DNA from: Anaerolineae bacterium | GTDB taxonomy: Bacteria; Chloroflexota; Anaerolineae; 4572-78; J111 | Assembly (NCBI GenBank): GCA_016931895.1 | Contig: JAFGDY010000083.1 | Location: forward strand, 1 to 42,782 | Direction: 5' to 3' | DNA length: 42,782 nucleotides | In this document: positions 1-8,824 of the stretch, in pieces | Layout of the letters: every line of letters begins with the position of its first letter | Position numbering within the stretch: the stretch's first letter is position 1 | Notes under the pieces: generated by a model | The model's database searches: none | Seen by the model: only the letters and a program-made list of their open reading frames with translations | What the model was told of the DNA's origin: nothing | Translations under genes and position numbers: made by a program

Positions 1-2
1 CC

Positions 3-245
3 GTCCGGCGGGTCTACCTGTTTGGTTCAGTCACCCGGCCGGGAGCATTCAGGCCCGACTCAGATGTGGACATCGGCCTTGAGGGGGCCAATATGGCGCT
101 TTGCTTTGACGTTTGGCGCGAGCTGGAACGAGCCGCACCGGCCTGGAGGCTGGACGTCCGTTCGCTTGAGCCAGAAGATCTATTTACCGAACGCGTGCGC
201 CAGAAAGGGGAGGTGGTTTATGAGCAGCCGGCTTCAGATCCTTAA
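3..245 (+). CDS. MNT-type nucleotidyltransferase, 5' end outside window
   Basis: The C-terminal 80 residues of a minimal nucleotidyltransferase (MntA-like) are visible, and the start lies upstream of base 1. The core LFGS...PDSDVD signature is present; the spacing between GS and DVD is 11 residues, one more than the usual 10. A third acidic residue sits in the following strand (RLDV). In MNT/HEPN modules this protein is the antitoxin, which adds AMP to a tyrosine of its HEPN partner. Its last 26 bases overlap the next small gene, as is typical of such pairs. Family assignment is firm from the motif; antitoxin activity is inferred from the neighbour. Confidence 0.8.
   Translation, partial: VRRVYLFGSVTRPGAFRPDSDVDIGLEGANMALCFDVWRELERAAPAWRLDVRSLEPEDLFTERVRQKGEVVYEQPASDP
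205..213 (+). promoter_or_regulatory. Shine-Dalgarno site for the short HepT-like gene
   Basis: AAGGGGAGG lies six bases before the ATG at 220, inside the end of the nucleotidyltransferase gene. It decides the start: the open frame extends back to base 22, but those codons only shadow the upstream gene. Confidence 0.6.
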
Positions 246-420
246 GTCGGATATGCAAAGTCGTTTCCGCCATCTTTTTCGACATCTCTACCGTTACCAT
301 CTGGAAACGGAAGGGGTGCGACAGGCTCTAAAACAAGCGCAACGCCTGCAAGCAGTCTATCGTGAAAACCTGGGCCAATTTATCGCCTTTTTGGATCAGT
401 TGAATCAGGCGGAAGGTTGA
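220..420 (+). CDS. very short HepT-like HEPN protein (truncated or minimal)
   Basis: A 66-residue protein containing a perfect RX4HXY motif (R17, H22, Y24), the ribonuclease and AMPylation motif of HepT-type HEPN toxins. It is followed by a helical tail rich in Q, L and A. Family members are usually about 110-150 residues with the motif near the middle or end, so the N-terminal helices are missing here. The ATG has a strong ribosome binding site and overlaps the nucleotidyltransferase by 26 bases, so it looks translated. It may be a decayed toxin or a reduced partner; the motif is seen, the activity is inferred. Confidence 0.6.
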   Translation: MSSRLQILKSDMQSRFRHLFRHLYRYHLETEGVRQALKQAQRLQAVYRENLGQFIAFLDQLNQAEG

Positions 421-511
421 AGGTTGGAAGGTGAATTGGGTTCATAGCCTTGGCTCAGAAAATCAGCCTACCGGGGTGTATCAATCGCCTTACTCACAGG
501 AATCAGCCTAA

Positions 512-2410
512 ATGTGTGGCATCTGTGGCTTAATTTACACCGAGCGAGCCAGACCTATTGAGGCGAGTCTGGTTGAGGCGATGTGTCGTACAATTACGCA
601 TCGTGGCCCGGACGATCAAGGAATATATGTCCAGGGCAATGTGGGCCTGGGGTCGCGCCGTCTCTCCATTATTGACTTAGCGGGAGGAAAACAGCCAATC
701 CATAACGAGGATGAGACGGTTTGGATTGTTTTCAACGGCGAAATCTATAATTACCCTGATCTGACCCGAATGCTGGAACGGCGAGGACACCATTTTTATA
801 CCCGCAGCGATACCGAAGCCATTGTTCATGCCTACGAAGAGTTTGGCGACGAATTTCTGCAACATCTGAACGGGATGTTTGCCTTTGCTTTGTGGGACAC
901 CAAAAACCAACGGTTGCTGTTGGCTCGTGATCGCACCGGCATTAAACCCCTCTACTATGCCAAATACGACGATGCTCTGATTTTTGGTTCTGAGTTAAAG
1001 GCCGTTTTGGCCTATCCCGGCCTGCCGCGGACAATTGACCTGGTTGCGCTCAACGAATATCTCAGCTTTGAGTACGTTCCCACCCCCCGGACAATTTTCC
1101 AGGGCATTGCCAAACTGCCGCCGGGACACGCCCTGTCTTTTGCCGAGGGTCAAACCCATATCTGGCAATACTGGGACTTTAATTTGGCCCGCAGTGAGAA
1201 CATCCAACCGAAGCGACCGGCTGAGTATGAGGCCGAACTTCTGGAGGTATTGCGAGAGGCCGTTTGTAAGGAGATGATCAGCGATGTGCCCATTGGGGTG
1301 CTGCTGAGTGGCGGCATTGACTCCAGCGCTGTGGCCGCGCTAATGGCCGAGGCTGCCCCGGGAAAGGTTAAAAGCTTCTCCATTGCCTTTGACGATCCCT
1401 CCTTTGACGAATCTCACTATGCCCGCCAGGTGGCCCACCACTTGGGCACCGAGCATCATGAATTGACCCTGACCCCCAACACCATGCTAGACCTGGTGCC
1501 CCGCATGGCCGAGTTTCTGGATGAGCCGTTGGGCGATTCCTCAATCATTCCGACCTTTTTGCTGGCTCACTTTACCCGCCAACACGTAAAGGTGGCCCTG
1601 GGGGGCGATGGGGGGGACGAGCTCTTTGCCGGTTATTCTACCTTACAGGCGCATCGAGCAGTAGAATACTACGAGCGGCTATTGCCTGGCCCCATCCGCT
1701 ATCAGTTGGCGCCATGGGTGGTTGACCGGTTGCCTGTTTCTTTTGACAATATTAGTTTCGACTTTAAGGCCCGGCGTTTCATCGCTGGCCGGGGAGTGCC
1801 TCCCATTGTGCGCCATCATTTTTGGTTAGGCTCCTTCATTCCGGCCCAAAAACGCCAACTCTTGCAACCCTGGGCCCAGGTGCGGGAGAAGGACACGTAT
1901 CATATCGCCTTTGAGCACTTGCATAGTTGCCAGGCCAAAGCGTCCCTGAATCAACTGCTGTATTGCGATATGAAGCTATATATGGAAGGCGACATTTTGC
2001 CCAAGGTAGACCGGGCCAGCATGGCCAACTCGCTGGAGGTGCGGGTGCCGCTGCTGAACCATACCCTGGTAGAATACACGGCCGGGCTGCCGCACCACCT
2101 GAAACTGCACCGCCTGACCACCAAGTATATCCTGCGGCGAGCGCTGCGAGACCAACTGCCAAAAACTATCCTGGAACGGGGGAAAAAGGGTTTTAACATG
2201 CCGGTGGCCAAGTGGCTAACCGGCCCGTTGCGCCCCCTGGCCGAAGAGATGTTTTCGACCGAACGTTTACAGCGGCAGGGTTTTTTTGAGCCAACTTACG
2301 TGCGCGGCCTGCTAAACGAACACCTGGCTGGGCAGCATGATCATCGTAAGCTGTTATGGACCCTGTTAGTTTTTCAATTGTGGTATGATAGATGGGGAAA
2401 AGAATCATGA
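512..2410 (+). CDS. asnB: asparagine synthetase-type glutamine amidotransferase (copy 1)
   Basis: A 632-residue class-II glutamine amidotransferase. Residues 1-~210 are the glutaminase: Cys2 becomes the N-terminal nucleophile after Met removal (MCGICG), with NGE at 75-77 and a conserved D100 in RSDTE. From ~240 comes the ATP-pyrophosphatase synthetase domain with SGGIDSS at 266-272 and GGDGGDELFAGY. Free ammonia from glutamine is passed to an adenylated carboxylate. In polysaccharide loci such proteins often amidate uronic acids rather than make asparagine; that role is inferred from context. ATG at 512 is fixed by the Cys2 requirement, and AGGA lies just upstream. A second copy lies at 6130. 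It ends 131 bases before the next gene, in a gap holding inverted repeats. Confidence 0.92.
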   Translation: MCGICGLIYTERARPIEASLVEAMCRTITHRGPDDQGIYVQGNVGLGSRRLSIIDLAGGKQPIHNEDETVWIVFNGEIYNYPDLTRMLERRGHHFYTRSDTEAIVHAYEEFGDEFLQHLNGMFAFALWDTKNQRLLLARDRTGIKPLYYAKYDDALIFGSELKAVLAYPGLPRTIDLVALNEYLSFEYVPTPRTIFQGIAKLPPGHALSFAEGQTHIWQYWDFNLARSENIQPKRPAEYEAELLEVLREAVCKEMISDVPIGVLLSGGIDSSAVAALMAEAAPGKVKSFSIAFDDPSFDESHYARQVAHHLGTEHHELTLTPNTMLDLVPRMAEFLDEPLGDSSIIPTFLLAHFTRQHVKVALGGDGGDELFAGYSTLQAHRAVEYYERLLPGPIRYQLAPWVVDRLPVSFDNISFDFKARRFIAGRGVPPIVRHHFWLGSFIPAQKRQLLQPWAQVREKDTYHIAFEHLHSCQAKASLNQLLYCDMKLYMEGDILPKVDRASMANSLEVRVPLLNHTLVEYTAGLPHHLKLHRLTTKYILRRALRDQLPKTILERGKKGFNMPVAKWLTGPLRPLAEEMFSTERLQRQGFFEPTYVRGLLNEHLAGQHDHRKLLWTLLVFQLWYDRWGKES

Positions 2411-2420
2411 CTCCACTGAA

Positions 2421-2435
2421 AAAAGTCGGACTTTT
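2421..2435. repeat. palindromic 15-mer, left copy of an inverted pair
   Basis: AAAAGTCGGACTTTT: two perfect 7-base arms around one central G. The same word in reverse complement lies at 2502-2516. Position between asnB and the SGNH gene suggests a regulatory or REP-like role. It could also form a weak hairpin downstream of asnB. Confidence 0.6.
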
Positions 2436-2459
2436 AGAAACAGCCACTATATCTGGGCA

Positions 2460-2465
2460 TATAAT
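2460..2465 (+). promoter_or_regulatory. possible -10 element (TATAAT)
   Basis: A consensus TATAAT lies between the two palindromes, upstream of the SGNH gene. The best -35 at 17-base spacing is GAAACA (2437-2442), only 3 of 6 matches, so the promoter is weak evidence only. Confidence 0.25.
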
Positions 2466-2501
2466 CGGCCTTCACCTACTATATGCAGTATGGTAATGCG
2501 C

Positions 2502-2516
2502 AAAAGTCCGACTTTT
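2502..2516. repeat. palindromic 15-mer, right copy of an inverted pair
   Basis: AAAAGTCCGACTTTT, the exact reverse complement of the word at 2421-2435. It lies 25 bases before the next ATG, just before a run of T and the AGGAGAG ribosome binding site. Two such sites in inverted orientation about 66 bases apart could bind a dimeric regulator or fold as one long stem. Confidence 0.6.
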
Positions 2517-2541
2517 CACCTTTTTTTCAGGAGAGTCAATC

Positions 2542-4116
2542 ATGAAAAAGTCACAAAATGAGGAGCAGATGTTGTTTGTGACTATATACCAGGCCGTTCA
2601 GAAAGCAGGAATTAAACTGACAATCACTGTGACATCAATCATATTAACCTTTGTGCTTGTGACCATACCTTTGGAATTGCTGCTTCGGAGCGATTATTCA
2701 AAACTCTATTTATTTGGCGTTTATGGCAGTTTGCCTCAAAACCTCGTCTCCTCTTTGCGTAATTCCTTGGGATACCGAGATGTCGAACATGACCTTGAGA
2801 AATTGGAAGGCATGACCAGGATCCTGATCCTGGGGGACTCTCTTACTTATGGGGCAGGGGTAGCAGATAACGAGATATATCCTTTTCTCTTGGCTGAGTT
2901 AGCTGGCCCGCACGTGGAAATTATCAATATGTCGGTTGGTGGATGGAACACACGTGATGAGCTCAACGCCTTGTACCGGGATGGACTGGCCCTTGCGCCA
3001 GATATTGTGGTGGTTGGAGTGGTTACCAATGACCCGGAAACACCTCTCCCCAGATCAATCAGGCGGGGTCCAAAGGAGTGGAGATTTTTTACCCATATTC
3101 CTTCGCAGATTCCTCTACTGAGACTAGACACTTTCCGCTTCCTTGATTATCAAATCAATCGTCTTGGTGATCGTTGGGGGCTTAAGTATGGCTATTCTGA
3201 TTGGGAAGCCGATTTGTACGATCCTGAGGGGCCTTATTGGCCTCGCTGGCAACAGACAGTACGTGAGTTTCGGGAGTTATTGAGATCCCATAACATATTA
3301 GCATATGCTTTTATATTGCCCAGTCCAGTTGACTTCAAAACGGCAGAAACTAAAGAGAGTTTCCACACGCTGCTGGCCCAGGAGTTGACCGCCGCCGGGT
3401 TCCAGACCGTAGATCTACAGCCCATTTATACACGCGAGTTTGGGGCAATTTCTTATAAGAAGTTGTGGGCGTTGCCCAATGATGGTCATCCAGGCCCGGT
3501 TTTGCATGAGTTTTATGCTCGTGAGATTTGGAAGGTTTTGCAGCCGCAAATTGGTACGCCAACACCTGAATTATACCTGCAACTTATTAACTCTTACACC
3601 AACGTCGGTCGCCAAGATGCAGCCCTTGATGCCTACCATCGATTATTGGAGTTGAAGCCTGACCTGGCCCAAGGGAAAAACCTGCTGAACAACGGCGGGT
3701 TTGAAGAAGGCGTTTGGAATGTTTATCCTATTTCTAAGGCGGCGACTTTTGGCCTCGATCCGAATGTCGGTTACAATGGACGATATAGCGCTTTGATTGA
3801 AGGATTGGCCGAGGGACAACACGGCCTGTGGTTTCAGTCGGTGTTGCTTGAGCCGGGCGTTGCCTACCATTTCAGTGCCTGGATCAAAACCCAGAACATT
3901 GATATGTTGCAGGTTGATCTGCTACAGTGGGAAGATAGAAGTACTGGTATAAGGGGAGGCAGTGAAAAGTCTTTAGAAAATCGAACGCTGGATTGGACTT
4001 ATGTGGAAACAATTATCGTCGCACCTTCATCATCAGAGATCTACCTGGCCCCGATAGTCGTTTACAATGAGGGGAAAGTCTGGGTTGATGATGTCAAGCT
4101 CGTCAGGCTATCGTAA
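2542..4116 (+). CDS. membrane-anchored SGNH/GDSL hydrolase with C-terminal jelly-roll
   Basis: 524 residues. One N-terminal membrane segment (about 25-45) is followed by an SGNH esterase domain: GDS block with S100, block II glycine near 133, VTND with N163, and DGH with catalytic D314 and H316. Residues ~341-375 resemble a TPR helix pair, and ~380-523 form a beta-rich domain opening with NNGGFE that looks like a CBM_4_9 jelly-roll. The family removes or transfers acyl groups (often O-acetyl) on sugars. With the membrane segment it should act on the outer face, trimming or modifying the exported polysaccharide. SD AGGAGAG precedes the ATG. The substrate is not readable from sequence. Confidence 0.82.
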   Translation: MKKSQNEEQMLFVTIYQAVQKAGIKLTITVTSIILTFVLVTIPLELLLRSDYSKLYLFGVYGSLPQNLVSSLRNSLGYRDVEHDLEKLEGMTRILILGDSLTYGAGVADNEIYPFLLAELAGPHVEIINMSVGGWNTRDELNALYRDGLALAPDIVVVGVVTNDPETPLPRSIRRGPKEWRFFTHIPSQIPLLRLDTFRFLDYQINRLGDRWGLKYGYSDWEADLYDPEGPYWPRWQQTVREFRELLRSHNILAYAFILPSPVDFKTAETKESFHTLLAQELTAAGFQTVDLQPIYTREFGAISYKKLWALPNDGHPGPVLHEFYAREIWKVLQPQIGTPTPELYLQLINSYTNVGRQDAALDAYHRLLELKPDLAQGKNLLNNGGFEEGVWNVYPISKAATFGLDPNVGYNGRYSALIEGLAEGQHGLWFQSVLLEPGVAYHFSAWIKTQNIDMLQVDLLQWEDRSTGIRGGSEKSLENRTLDWTYVETIIVAPSSSEIYLAPIVVYNEGKVWVDDVKLVRLS

Positions 4117-4133
4117 AGATTGTCTCCATAACT

Positions 4134-5324
4134 ATGCGTATTTTACTGGTAAATTATGAATACCCCCCACTGGGCGGAGGGGCCGGTAATGCAACCGCTA
4201 ATCTAGCCCAGGAATTGGCCGGCCTGGGCGTTGAAGTACGAGTATTGACCTCAGCTTTCCGGGAATTGCCCCATTATGAGCAACGCGATGGTTTCACTAT
4301 TCAGCGCATACCCGTGATCCGCCGTTGGGCCGACCGGTGTACGCCGCCAGAGATGTTGACTTTTCTCATTAGCGCTGGATTGGCCGCCTGGCGGTTAGTT
4401 GGTGATTGGCGGCCAGAGGTTGCCATTACCTTTTTTGGTGTTCCCTCCGGGCCGGTCGGTTTGGCTCTCAAACTGAGATATGATATCCCCTACATTGTTT
4501 CTTTGCGCGGCGGCGATGTGCCGGGTTTTCAACCCTACGACTTAGCCTTATACCACCGGCTGGTTGGCCCGGTTATTCGCCTTTTGTGGCGGCAAGCCGG
4601 GGCCGTGGTGGCTAACAGCCGCGGCTTGCAGGTATTGGCTCAACATTCGGCCCCGCAGATACCAGTGCATGTGATTCCTAACGGCGTGGATGCGGCCCAT
4701 TTCCATCCCCTTCCTCATATCCTCCATCAAGAGTCAACAATCCGGGTGCTCTTTGTGGGACGCCTGGTTTATCAGAAGGGTTTGGACATACTTCTACAGG
4801 CCCTGGCCCTGATACCGCCCCACATCCCGCTGTCATTAGAAATTGTCGGCGATGGCGACGCCCGGCCGGAGTTAGAACAAACAGCCAACAAACTGGATTA
4901 TCCTATTCATTTCAGCGGTTGGCGCGCGCGGAGTGAACTACCTGCTCGTTACCAAACTGCCGACATCTTTGTTTTGCCTTCACGGGATGAAGGGATGCCC
5001 AACGTTGTTTTAGAAGCTATGGCTTGCGGCCTGCCAGTGGTGGCGACACAAATTGCAGGCAATGAAGAATTAGTCCAAGAAGGAGAAACCGGTTTGCTGG
5101 TTCCGCCTGAAACCCCAGCGGCTTTAGCCCAGGCCTTAATAAAATTAATCACGAATGATCGGTTACGACAACGAATGGGGCTGGCAGGCCGCCAACGGGT
5201 TGAGGAGCAGTACACCTGGCAAAGCGTGGCTAAAGCATATCTAACCTTGGCCGAGTCTTTGATTGAGAGAAATGATGAACTGGAAATACATCAGCATGCG
5301 GGTTTTACGACGCCAAATTCCTGA
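4134..5324 (+). CDS. family 4 glycosyltransferase (GT-B)
   Basis: 396 residues with a typical two-Rossmann GT4 layout: glycine-rich acceptor loop near 10-20 (PPLGGGAG), donor-binding FVGR...QKG with R210 and K215, and an intact E-x7-E motif (E286, E294) in SRDEGMPNVVLEA. It transfers a sugar from a nucleotide donor to the growing lipid-linked repeat unit on the cytoplasmic face. It begins 17 bases after the SGNH gene and its last ~50 bases overlap the following methyltransferase, so the genes are co-transcribed. Donor and linkage are unknown. Confidence 0.9.
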   Translation: MRILLVNYEYPPLGGGAGNATANLAQELAGLGVEVRVLTSAFRELPHYEQRDGFTIQRIPVIRRWADRCTPPEMLTFLISAGLAAWRLVGDWRPEVAITFFGVPSGPVGLALKLRYDIPYIVSLRGGDVPGFQPYDLALYHRLVGPVIRLLWRQAGAVVANSRGLQVLAQHSAPQIPVHVIPNGVDAAHFHPLPHILHQESTIRVLFVGRLVYQKGLDILLQALALIPPHIPLSLEIVGDGDARPELEQTANKLDYPIHFSGWRARSELPARYQTADIFVLPSRDEGMPNVVLEAMACGLPVVATQIAGNEELVQEGETGLLVPPETPAALAQALIKLITNDRLRQRMGLAGRQRVEEQYTWQSVAKAYLTLAESLIERNDELEIHQHAGFTTPNS

Positions 5325-6114
5325 CCGTTTGTTTTTTGCCATGATGAAACTGCAAGCAGCCGGGCTGGGTGATAACGCTTCTGAAGAATGTCCTGACGCA
5401 ATTTTTGGGCAGTGGCGTGAGCGTTTAGAGGCGCTCAACCTGAATTTTCAGGGTAAACATATTGTTGAGTTTGGCAGCGGCCGCTACGCTCGAGCGGCGC
5501 TTCGCTGGCTGGCCGCAGGAGCCAGTCAAGTGACCCTGCTTGATCTTTATGCCGTACCGTTAGATGCTGAAGAACATCGGCTGATGCTGGCCAACGATTG
5601 CTCCAGGTTAGGGCTTGAGCTTGATGACGTGCTTGAACGCATCAAGGTTATCAGGGGAGACCTGATGACCTGGCCAATTCCACCTGCCCCTCAAAAAGCA
5701 GACCTATTGACCAGCGGGGCTGTGCTGGAACATGTGCAAAATCCGGAACTAGCACTGGTTAAATGCCGTGAGTGGCTTAAGCCTGGCGGCGTTACTTATC
5801 ATGCCATTGATTTGCGCGATCATTATTTTGATTACCCGTTTGAAATGTTGACCTTCTCTGTGGAGGTATGGGAACGCTGGCTTAATCCCAAAGGAGGATT
5901 CTACCTCAACCGATGGCGTGTTCCAGATTATGTGCAAGCAATGCGACAGGCCGGCTTTGTGAATATCAGTTATGACGTCTTTCTGCAAGATGAACCGGGG
6001 TTAAGAGAAATCAGACCCAGGCTCAACCGTCAGTTTCAAGAAATAAGTGAAAAGGAGCTTTCAGTTTTGGGTATCTACCTGTATGGTGAGGCTCCTGCTG
6101 AAAATTCAGGCTGA
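5272..6114 (+). CDS. class I SAM-dependent methyltransferase
   Basis: About 280 residues. Motif I reads VEFGSGRYARA, followed by an acidic strand end (LLDLY) and a post-I region typical of Methyltransf_11/12 enzymes; motif GAVLEHVQNPE marks the acceptor side. It probably methylates a sugar of the polysaccharide, inferred from the locus. The open frame begins at a TTG (5263), but ATG at 5272 or 5275 after GAGAGAA is more likely, and ATG 5296 is also possible. It overlaps the upstream glycosyltransferase by about 50 bases. Confidence 0.82.
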   Translation: MMNWKYISMRVLRRQIPDRLFFAMMKLQAAGLGDNASEECPDAIFGQWRERLEALNLNFQGKHIVEFGSGRYARAALRWLAAGASQVTLLDLYAVPLDAEEHRLMLANDCSRLGLELDDVLERIKVIRGDLMTWPIPPAPQKADLLTSGAVLEHVQNPELALVKCREWLKPGGVTYHAIDLRDHYFDYPFEMLTFSVEVWERWLNPKGGFYLNRWRVPDYVQAMRQAGFVNISYDVFLQDEPGLREIRPRLNRQFQEISEKELSVLGIYLYGEAPAENSG

Positions 6115-6129
6115 TATGAAAGTGTGTTT

Positions 6130-8034
6130 ATGTGTGGTATCTGCGGCCAGATAAATAGTGACCCCGCCTGCCCGATAGACCGGCTGGTGTTGGAGCGCAT
6201 GAATGCCGTCATTCGTCACCGGGGGCCAGATAGCGAGGGCTTCTATCTCAAAGGCGGGGTGGGGCTGGGGATGCGCCGGCTGGCTATTATTGACCTGGTA
6301 TCCGGTGACCAACCACTTTCTAACGAGGATGGGACGATTTGGATTGTTTTTAACGGTGAAATCTACAACTATCCGCAGCTCCGCGCCCTTTTGGAGGCAA
6401 AAGGCCACATTTTCCACTCTAACAGCGATACCGAAGCGATTGTTCATTTATACGAAGAGCAAGGTGTGGCCTGCGTGGACCAATTGCGGGGGATGTTTGC
6501 TTTTGCCATTTGGGATGAGAATCAACGGCGGCTACTGCTGGCCCGAGACCGAACGGGACAAAAGCCGCTCTATTATACCGAACACAACGGGACGCTGTTG
6601 TTTGGCTCGGAGTTAAAATCCCTCCTCCAGTATCCCCATCTCCCGCTTGCCGTAGATGTCGAAGCTATTCATCATTACCTCACCTTACACTATGTACCCG
6701 ATCCCTGGACAGCTTTCAAAAATATCCGCAAGCTGCCGCCAGCCCACCGGTTGGTGTGGCAAAACGGACGGATACAGCTTGAGCGTTACTGGGACCTGAG
6801 CTACGAACCAAAATGGAATCTCCCAGAAGCAGCACTCAAAATCCAACTGCGCGAAACTGTTACTGAGGCGGTACGCATACGCCTGATGAGCGATGTGCCC
6901 CTGGGGGCGCACCTCAGCGGCGGCATCGACTCCAGCATCATTGTTGGTTTGATGGCCGGGATGATGGATAGACCGGTTAAAACCTTTTCCATAGGCTTTA
7001 AGGAAGGCGGCTTCAATGAACTGCCTTATGCGCGCCAGATAGCCCAGAAATTTGGCACAGAGCATTATGAATTTATGGTTGAGCCAAATGCGCTGGATAT
7101 TTTACCCAACCTTATTCAGCACTTTGATGAACCCTTTGCCGATCCCGCCGCGATTCCAACCTGGCACCTGGCCCAACTGACCCGGCAACATGTGACGGTA
7201 GCCCTCAATGGCGATGGCGGGGACGAAGCTTTTGCCGGTTACCAGCGTTACTACGCCGATGTAATTGCCGACGCTTATCGGTTCGCACCGGATTTTCTGC
7301 GGCAAGGTGTGTTCGACCGGCTGTTGCAGCTTCTGCCGGTACGCACCGATTTACCCATGGAACACAATTATGTAATGGCGCTGCGCCAACTGAGCCGGGC
7401 CGCCACCATGACCCGGGCCACCAGTTTGTTACGTTGGGGAACCTATTTTACCGAGACCGAAAAATTGGCGCTCTATACCGACGATATGCGCCAGGCCGTC
7501 AGCAACACGGTTTCGGCCGATTTATTGGCTCAAACCTTTCGAGAGGCCCCGGCCACCCATCCCTTGGACCGCACCTTATACACGGATGTGCATTATATGC
7601 TCGCCGGCGCTTTGCTCCCCAAAGTAGACCGAACGACAATGGCTCACTCCCTGGAAGCCCGTTCCCCCTTTCTGGATCATCAAGTATTGGAATTGACCGC
7701 CCGTTTGCCGGCAGGCTGGAAAGTGAGGGGACGGCAAACCAAATGGATTCTGCGAGAAGTATTTGCCGACCTGCTGCCGGCCGCGGTGGGAAAGCGAGGC
7801 AAATTGGGCTTTGGCGTGCCGCTAGGTCTCTGGCTGCGGGGGCCATTCTATCAGCCAGCCCGCGACCTGTTGTTGGCCCCAGATACCAAGCTCAGCCCTT
7901 ATCTACGCCGCGCGGCTATTGCGCCTCTGATTGAGGAAAATAAACAGGGTCGAGCGGATAACGGGCGGCGCATCTGGGCCTTATTGGCTCTTGAAATCTG
8001 GCTGCGCCAATACGAGGTAAAAAATGTCGCTTGA
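6130..8034 (+). CDS. asnB: asparagine synthetase-type glutamine amidotransferase (copy 2)
   Basis: 634 residues, same architecture as the copy at 512: Cys2 nucleophile, NGE at 75-77, D100, SGGIDSS at 263-269 and GGDGGDEAFAGY. The frame opens at GTG 6124, but ATG 6130 is the right start because cysteine must be residue 2 of the mature enzyme. The N-terminal halves align without gaps through about residue 160 with many substitutions, so this is an old paralogue rather than a recent duplication. Two copies suggest two different carboxylate substrates, for example two uronic acids. It overlaps the next methyltransferase by 11 bases. Confidence 0.92.
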   Translation: MCGICGQINSDPACPIDRLVLERMNAVIRHRGPDSEGFYLKGGVGLGMRRLAIIDLVSGDQPLSNEDGTIWIVFNGEIYNYPQLRALLEAKGHIFHSNSDTEAIVHLYEEQGVACVDQLRGMFAFAIWDENQRRLLLARDRTGQKPLYYTEHNGTLLFGSELKSLLQYPHLPLAVDVEAIHHYLTLHYVPDPWTAFKNIRKLPPAHRLVWQNGRIQLERYWDLSYEPKWNLPEAALKIQLRETVTEAVRIRLMSDVPLGAHLSGGIDSSIIVGLMAGMMDRPVKTFSIGFKEGGFNELPYARQIAQKFGTEHYEFMVEPNALDILPNLIQHFDEPFADPAAIPTWHLAQLTRQHVTVALNGDGGDEAFAGYQRYYADVIADAYRFAPDFLRQGVFDRLLQLLPVRTDLPMEHNYVMALRQLSRAATMTRATSLLRWGTYFTETEKLALYTDDMRQAVSNTVSADLLAQTFREAPATHPLDRTLYTDVHYMLAGALLPKVDRTTMAHSLEARSPFLDHQVLELTARLPAGWKVRGRQTKWILREVFADLLPAAVGKRGKLGFGVPLGLWLRGPFYQPARDLLLAPDTKLSPYLRRAAIAPLIEENKQGRADNGRRIWALLALEIWLRQYEVKNVA

Positions 8035-8824
8035 GTTTGATTTTGGCCGTAACTGGCAAGATTTTTCCGCAGCTAAATTAGATAACCAACGTTTACAGGC
8101 TGCCGTACAATCGTTACAAGACTTGATTGGGGCCAAGAACATCGTCGGCCGGAGTTTTTTGGATATTGGCTGTGGCTCTGGCTTGTTTGCTATTGCGGCC
8201 GCGCAAAGTGGGGCCGCGCGAGTAGTGGGGTTTGACCTCAACCCAACGGCGATTGAGGTATCCACCCGCAACGCTTTACGCCTGAAAAAACAGGGGGACG
8301 CCCTGGCTGCACCGCATCTTTGTGTGGGTAATGTATTGGACCAGGCATTTCTGGCTCAACTGGGCACATTTGACCTGGTATATGCCTGGGGTTCTTTGCA
8401 TCACACCGGGGCGATGTGGCAGGCCATTCGCAATGCTGCCTCGCTGGTGGAACCGGAGCGGGGGAGCTTGGTGATGGCGATTTATAATTATCACTGGAGC
8501 TCCCCAATTTGGCAACAGATCAAGTGGCTGTACAATCTGTCGCCCGGCCCTGGACGTTGGTTGCTCAATTATCTTTTTGGTGCTATTATCTACGCCGCTA
8601 AAGCGTTGGTTACCGGCCGTAACCCCCTGGCCAAGGAACGGGGAATGGACTTTTGGTACGATGTGATTGATTGGTTGGGCGGATATCCTTACGAATATGC
8701 TTCACCAACAGACATTGTAAATTTCATAGAAGCCGAAGGATTCCAAATCGAGCGAATTGTGGCACCAACAGTACCCACCGGCTGTAATGAATTTGTTTTT
8801 AGACGCGCCGATAGCGCTCAATGA
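8024..8824 (+). CDS. class I SAM-dependent methyltransferase
   Basis: 266 residues. Motif I is FLDIGCGSGLFAIAAA (about 45-60), then VVGFDLN for the ribose-binding acid. The acceptor half has WGSLHHTGAMWQAI and a hydrophobic stretch at ~170-195 (LLNYLFGAIIYAAKAL) that could dock on the membrane. GAGG precedes ATG 8024, which lies inside the end of the amidotransferase. Likely modifies the same sugar or lipid-linked intermediate. Its TGA overlaps the ATG of a 21-codon reading frame. Confidence 0.85.
   Translation: MSLEFDFGRNWQDFSAAKLDNQRLQAAVQSLQDLIGAKNIVGRSFLDIGCGSGLFAIAAAQSGAARVVGFDLNPTAIEVSTRNALRLKKQGDALAAPHLCVGNVLDQAFLAQLGTFDLVYAWGSLHHTGAMWQAIRNAASLVEPERGSLVMAIYNYHWSSPIWQQIKWLYNLSPGPGRWLLNYLFGAIIYAAKALVTGRNPLAKERGMDFWYDVIDWLGGYPYEYASPTDIVNFIEAEGFQIERIVAPTVPTGCNEFVFRRADSAQ

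Noticed and set aside
1836-2211. Open frames on both strands inside asnB copy 1
   Set aside because: They run entirely within a conserved enzyme, have no ribosome binding site or family pattern, and are frame shadows of G+C-rich codons.
2421-2435. Rho-independent terminator after asnB
   Set aside because: A 7-base A/T-rich stem with a one-base centre cannot form a normal loop; the inverted partner at 2502 is a better explanation of the symmetry.
6124-6129. GTG start for asnB copy 2
   Set aside because: It would put two residues before Met-Cys and block the N-terminal cysteine nucleophile.
7434-7934. 166-residue frame inside asnB copy 2
   Set aside because: Low-complexity Arg/Pro/Gly composition and full overlap with conserved synthetase-domain codons mark it as a shadow.
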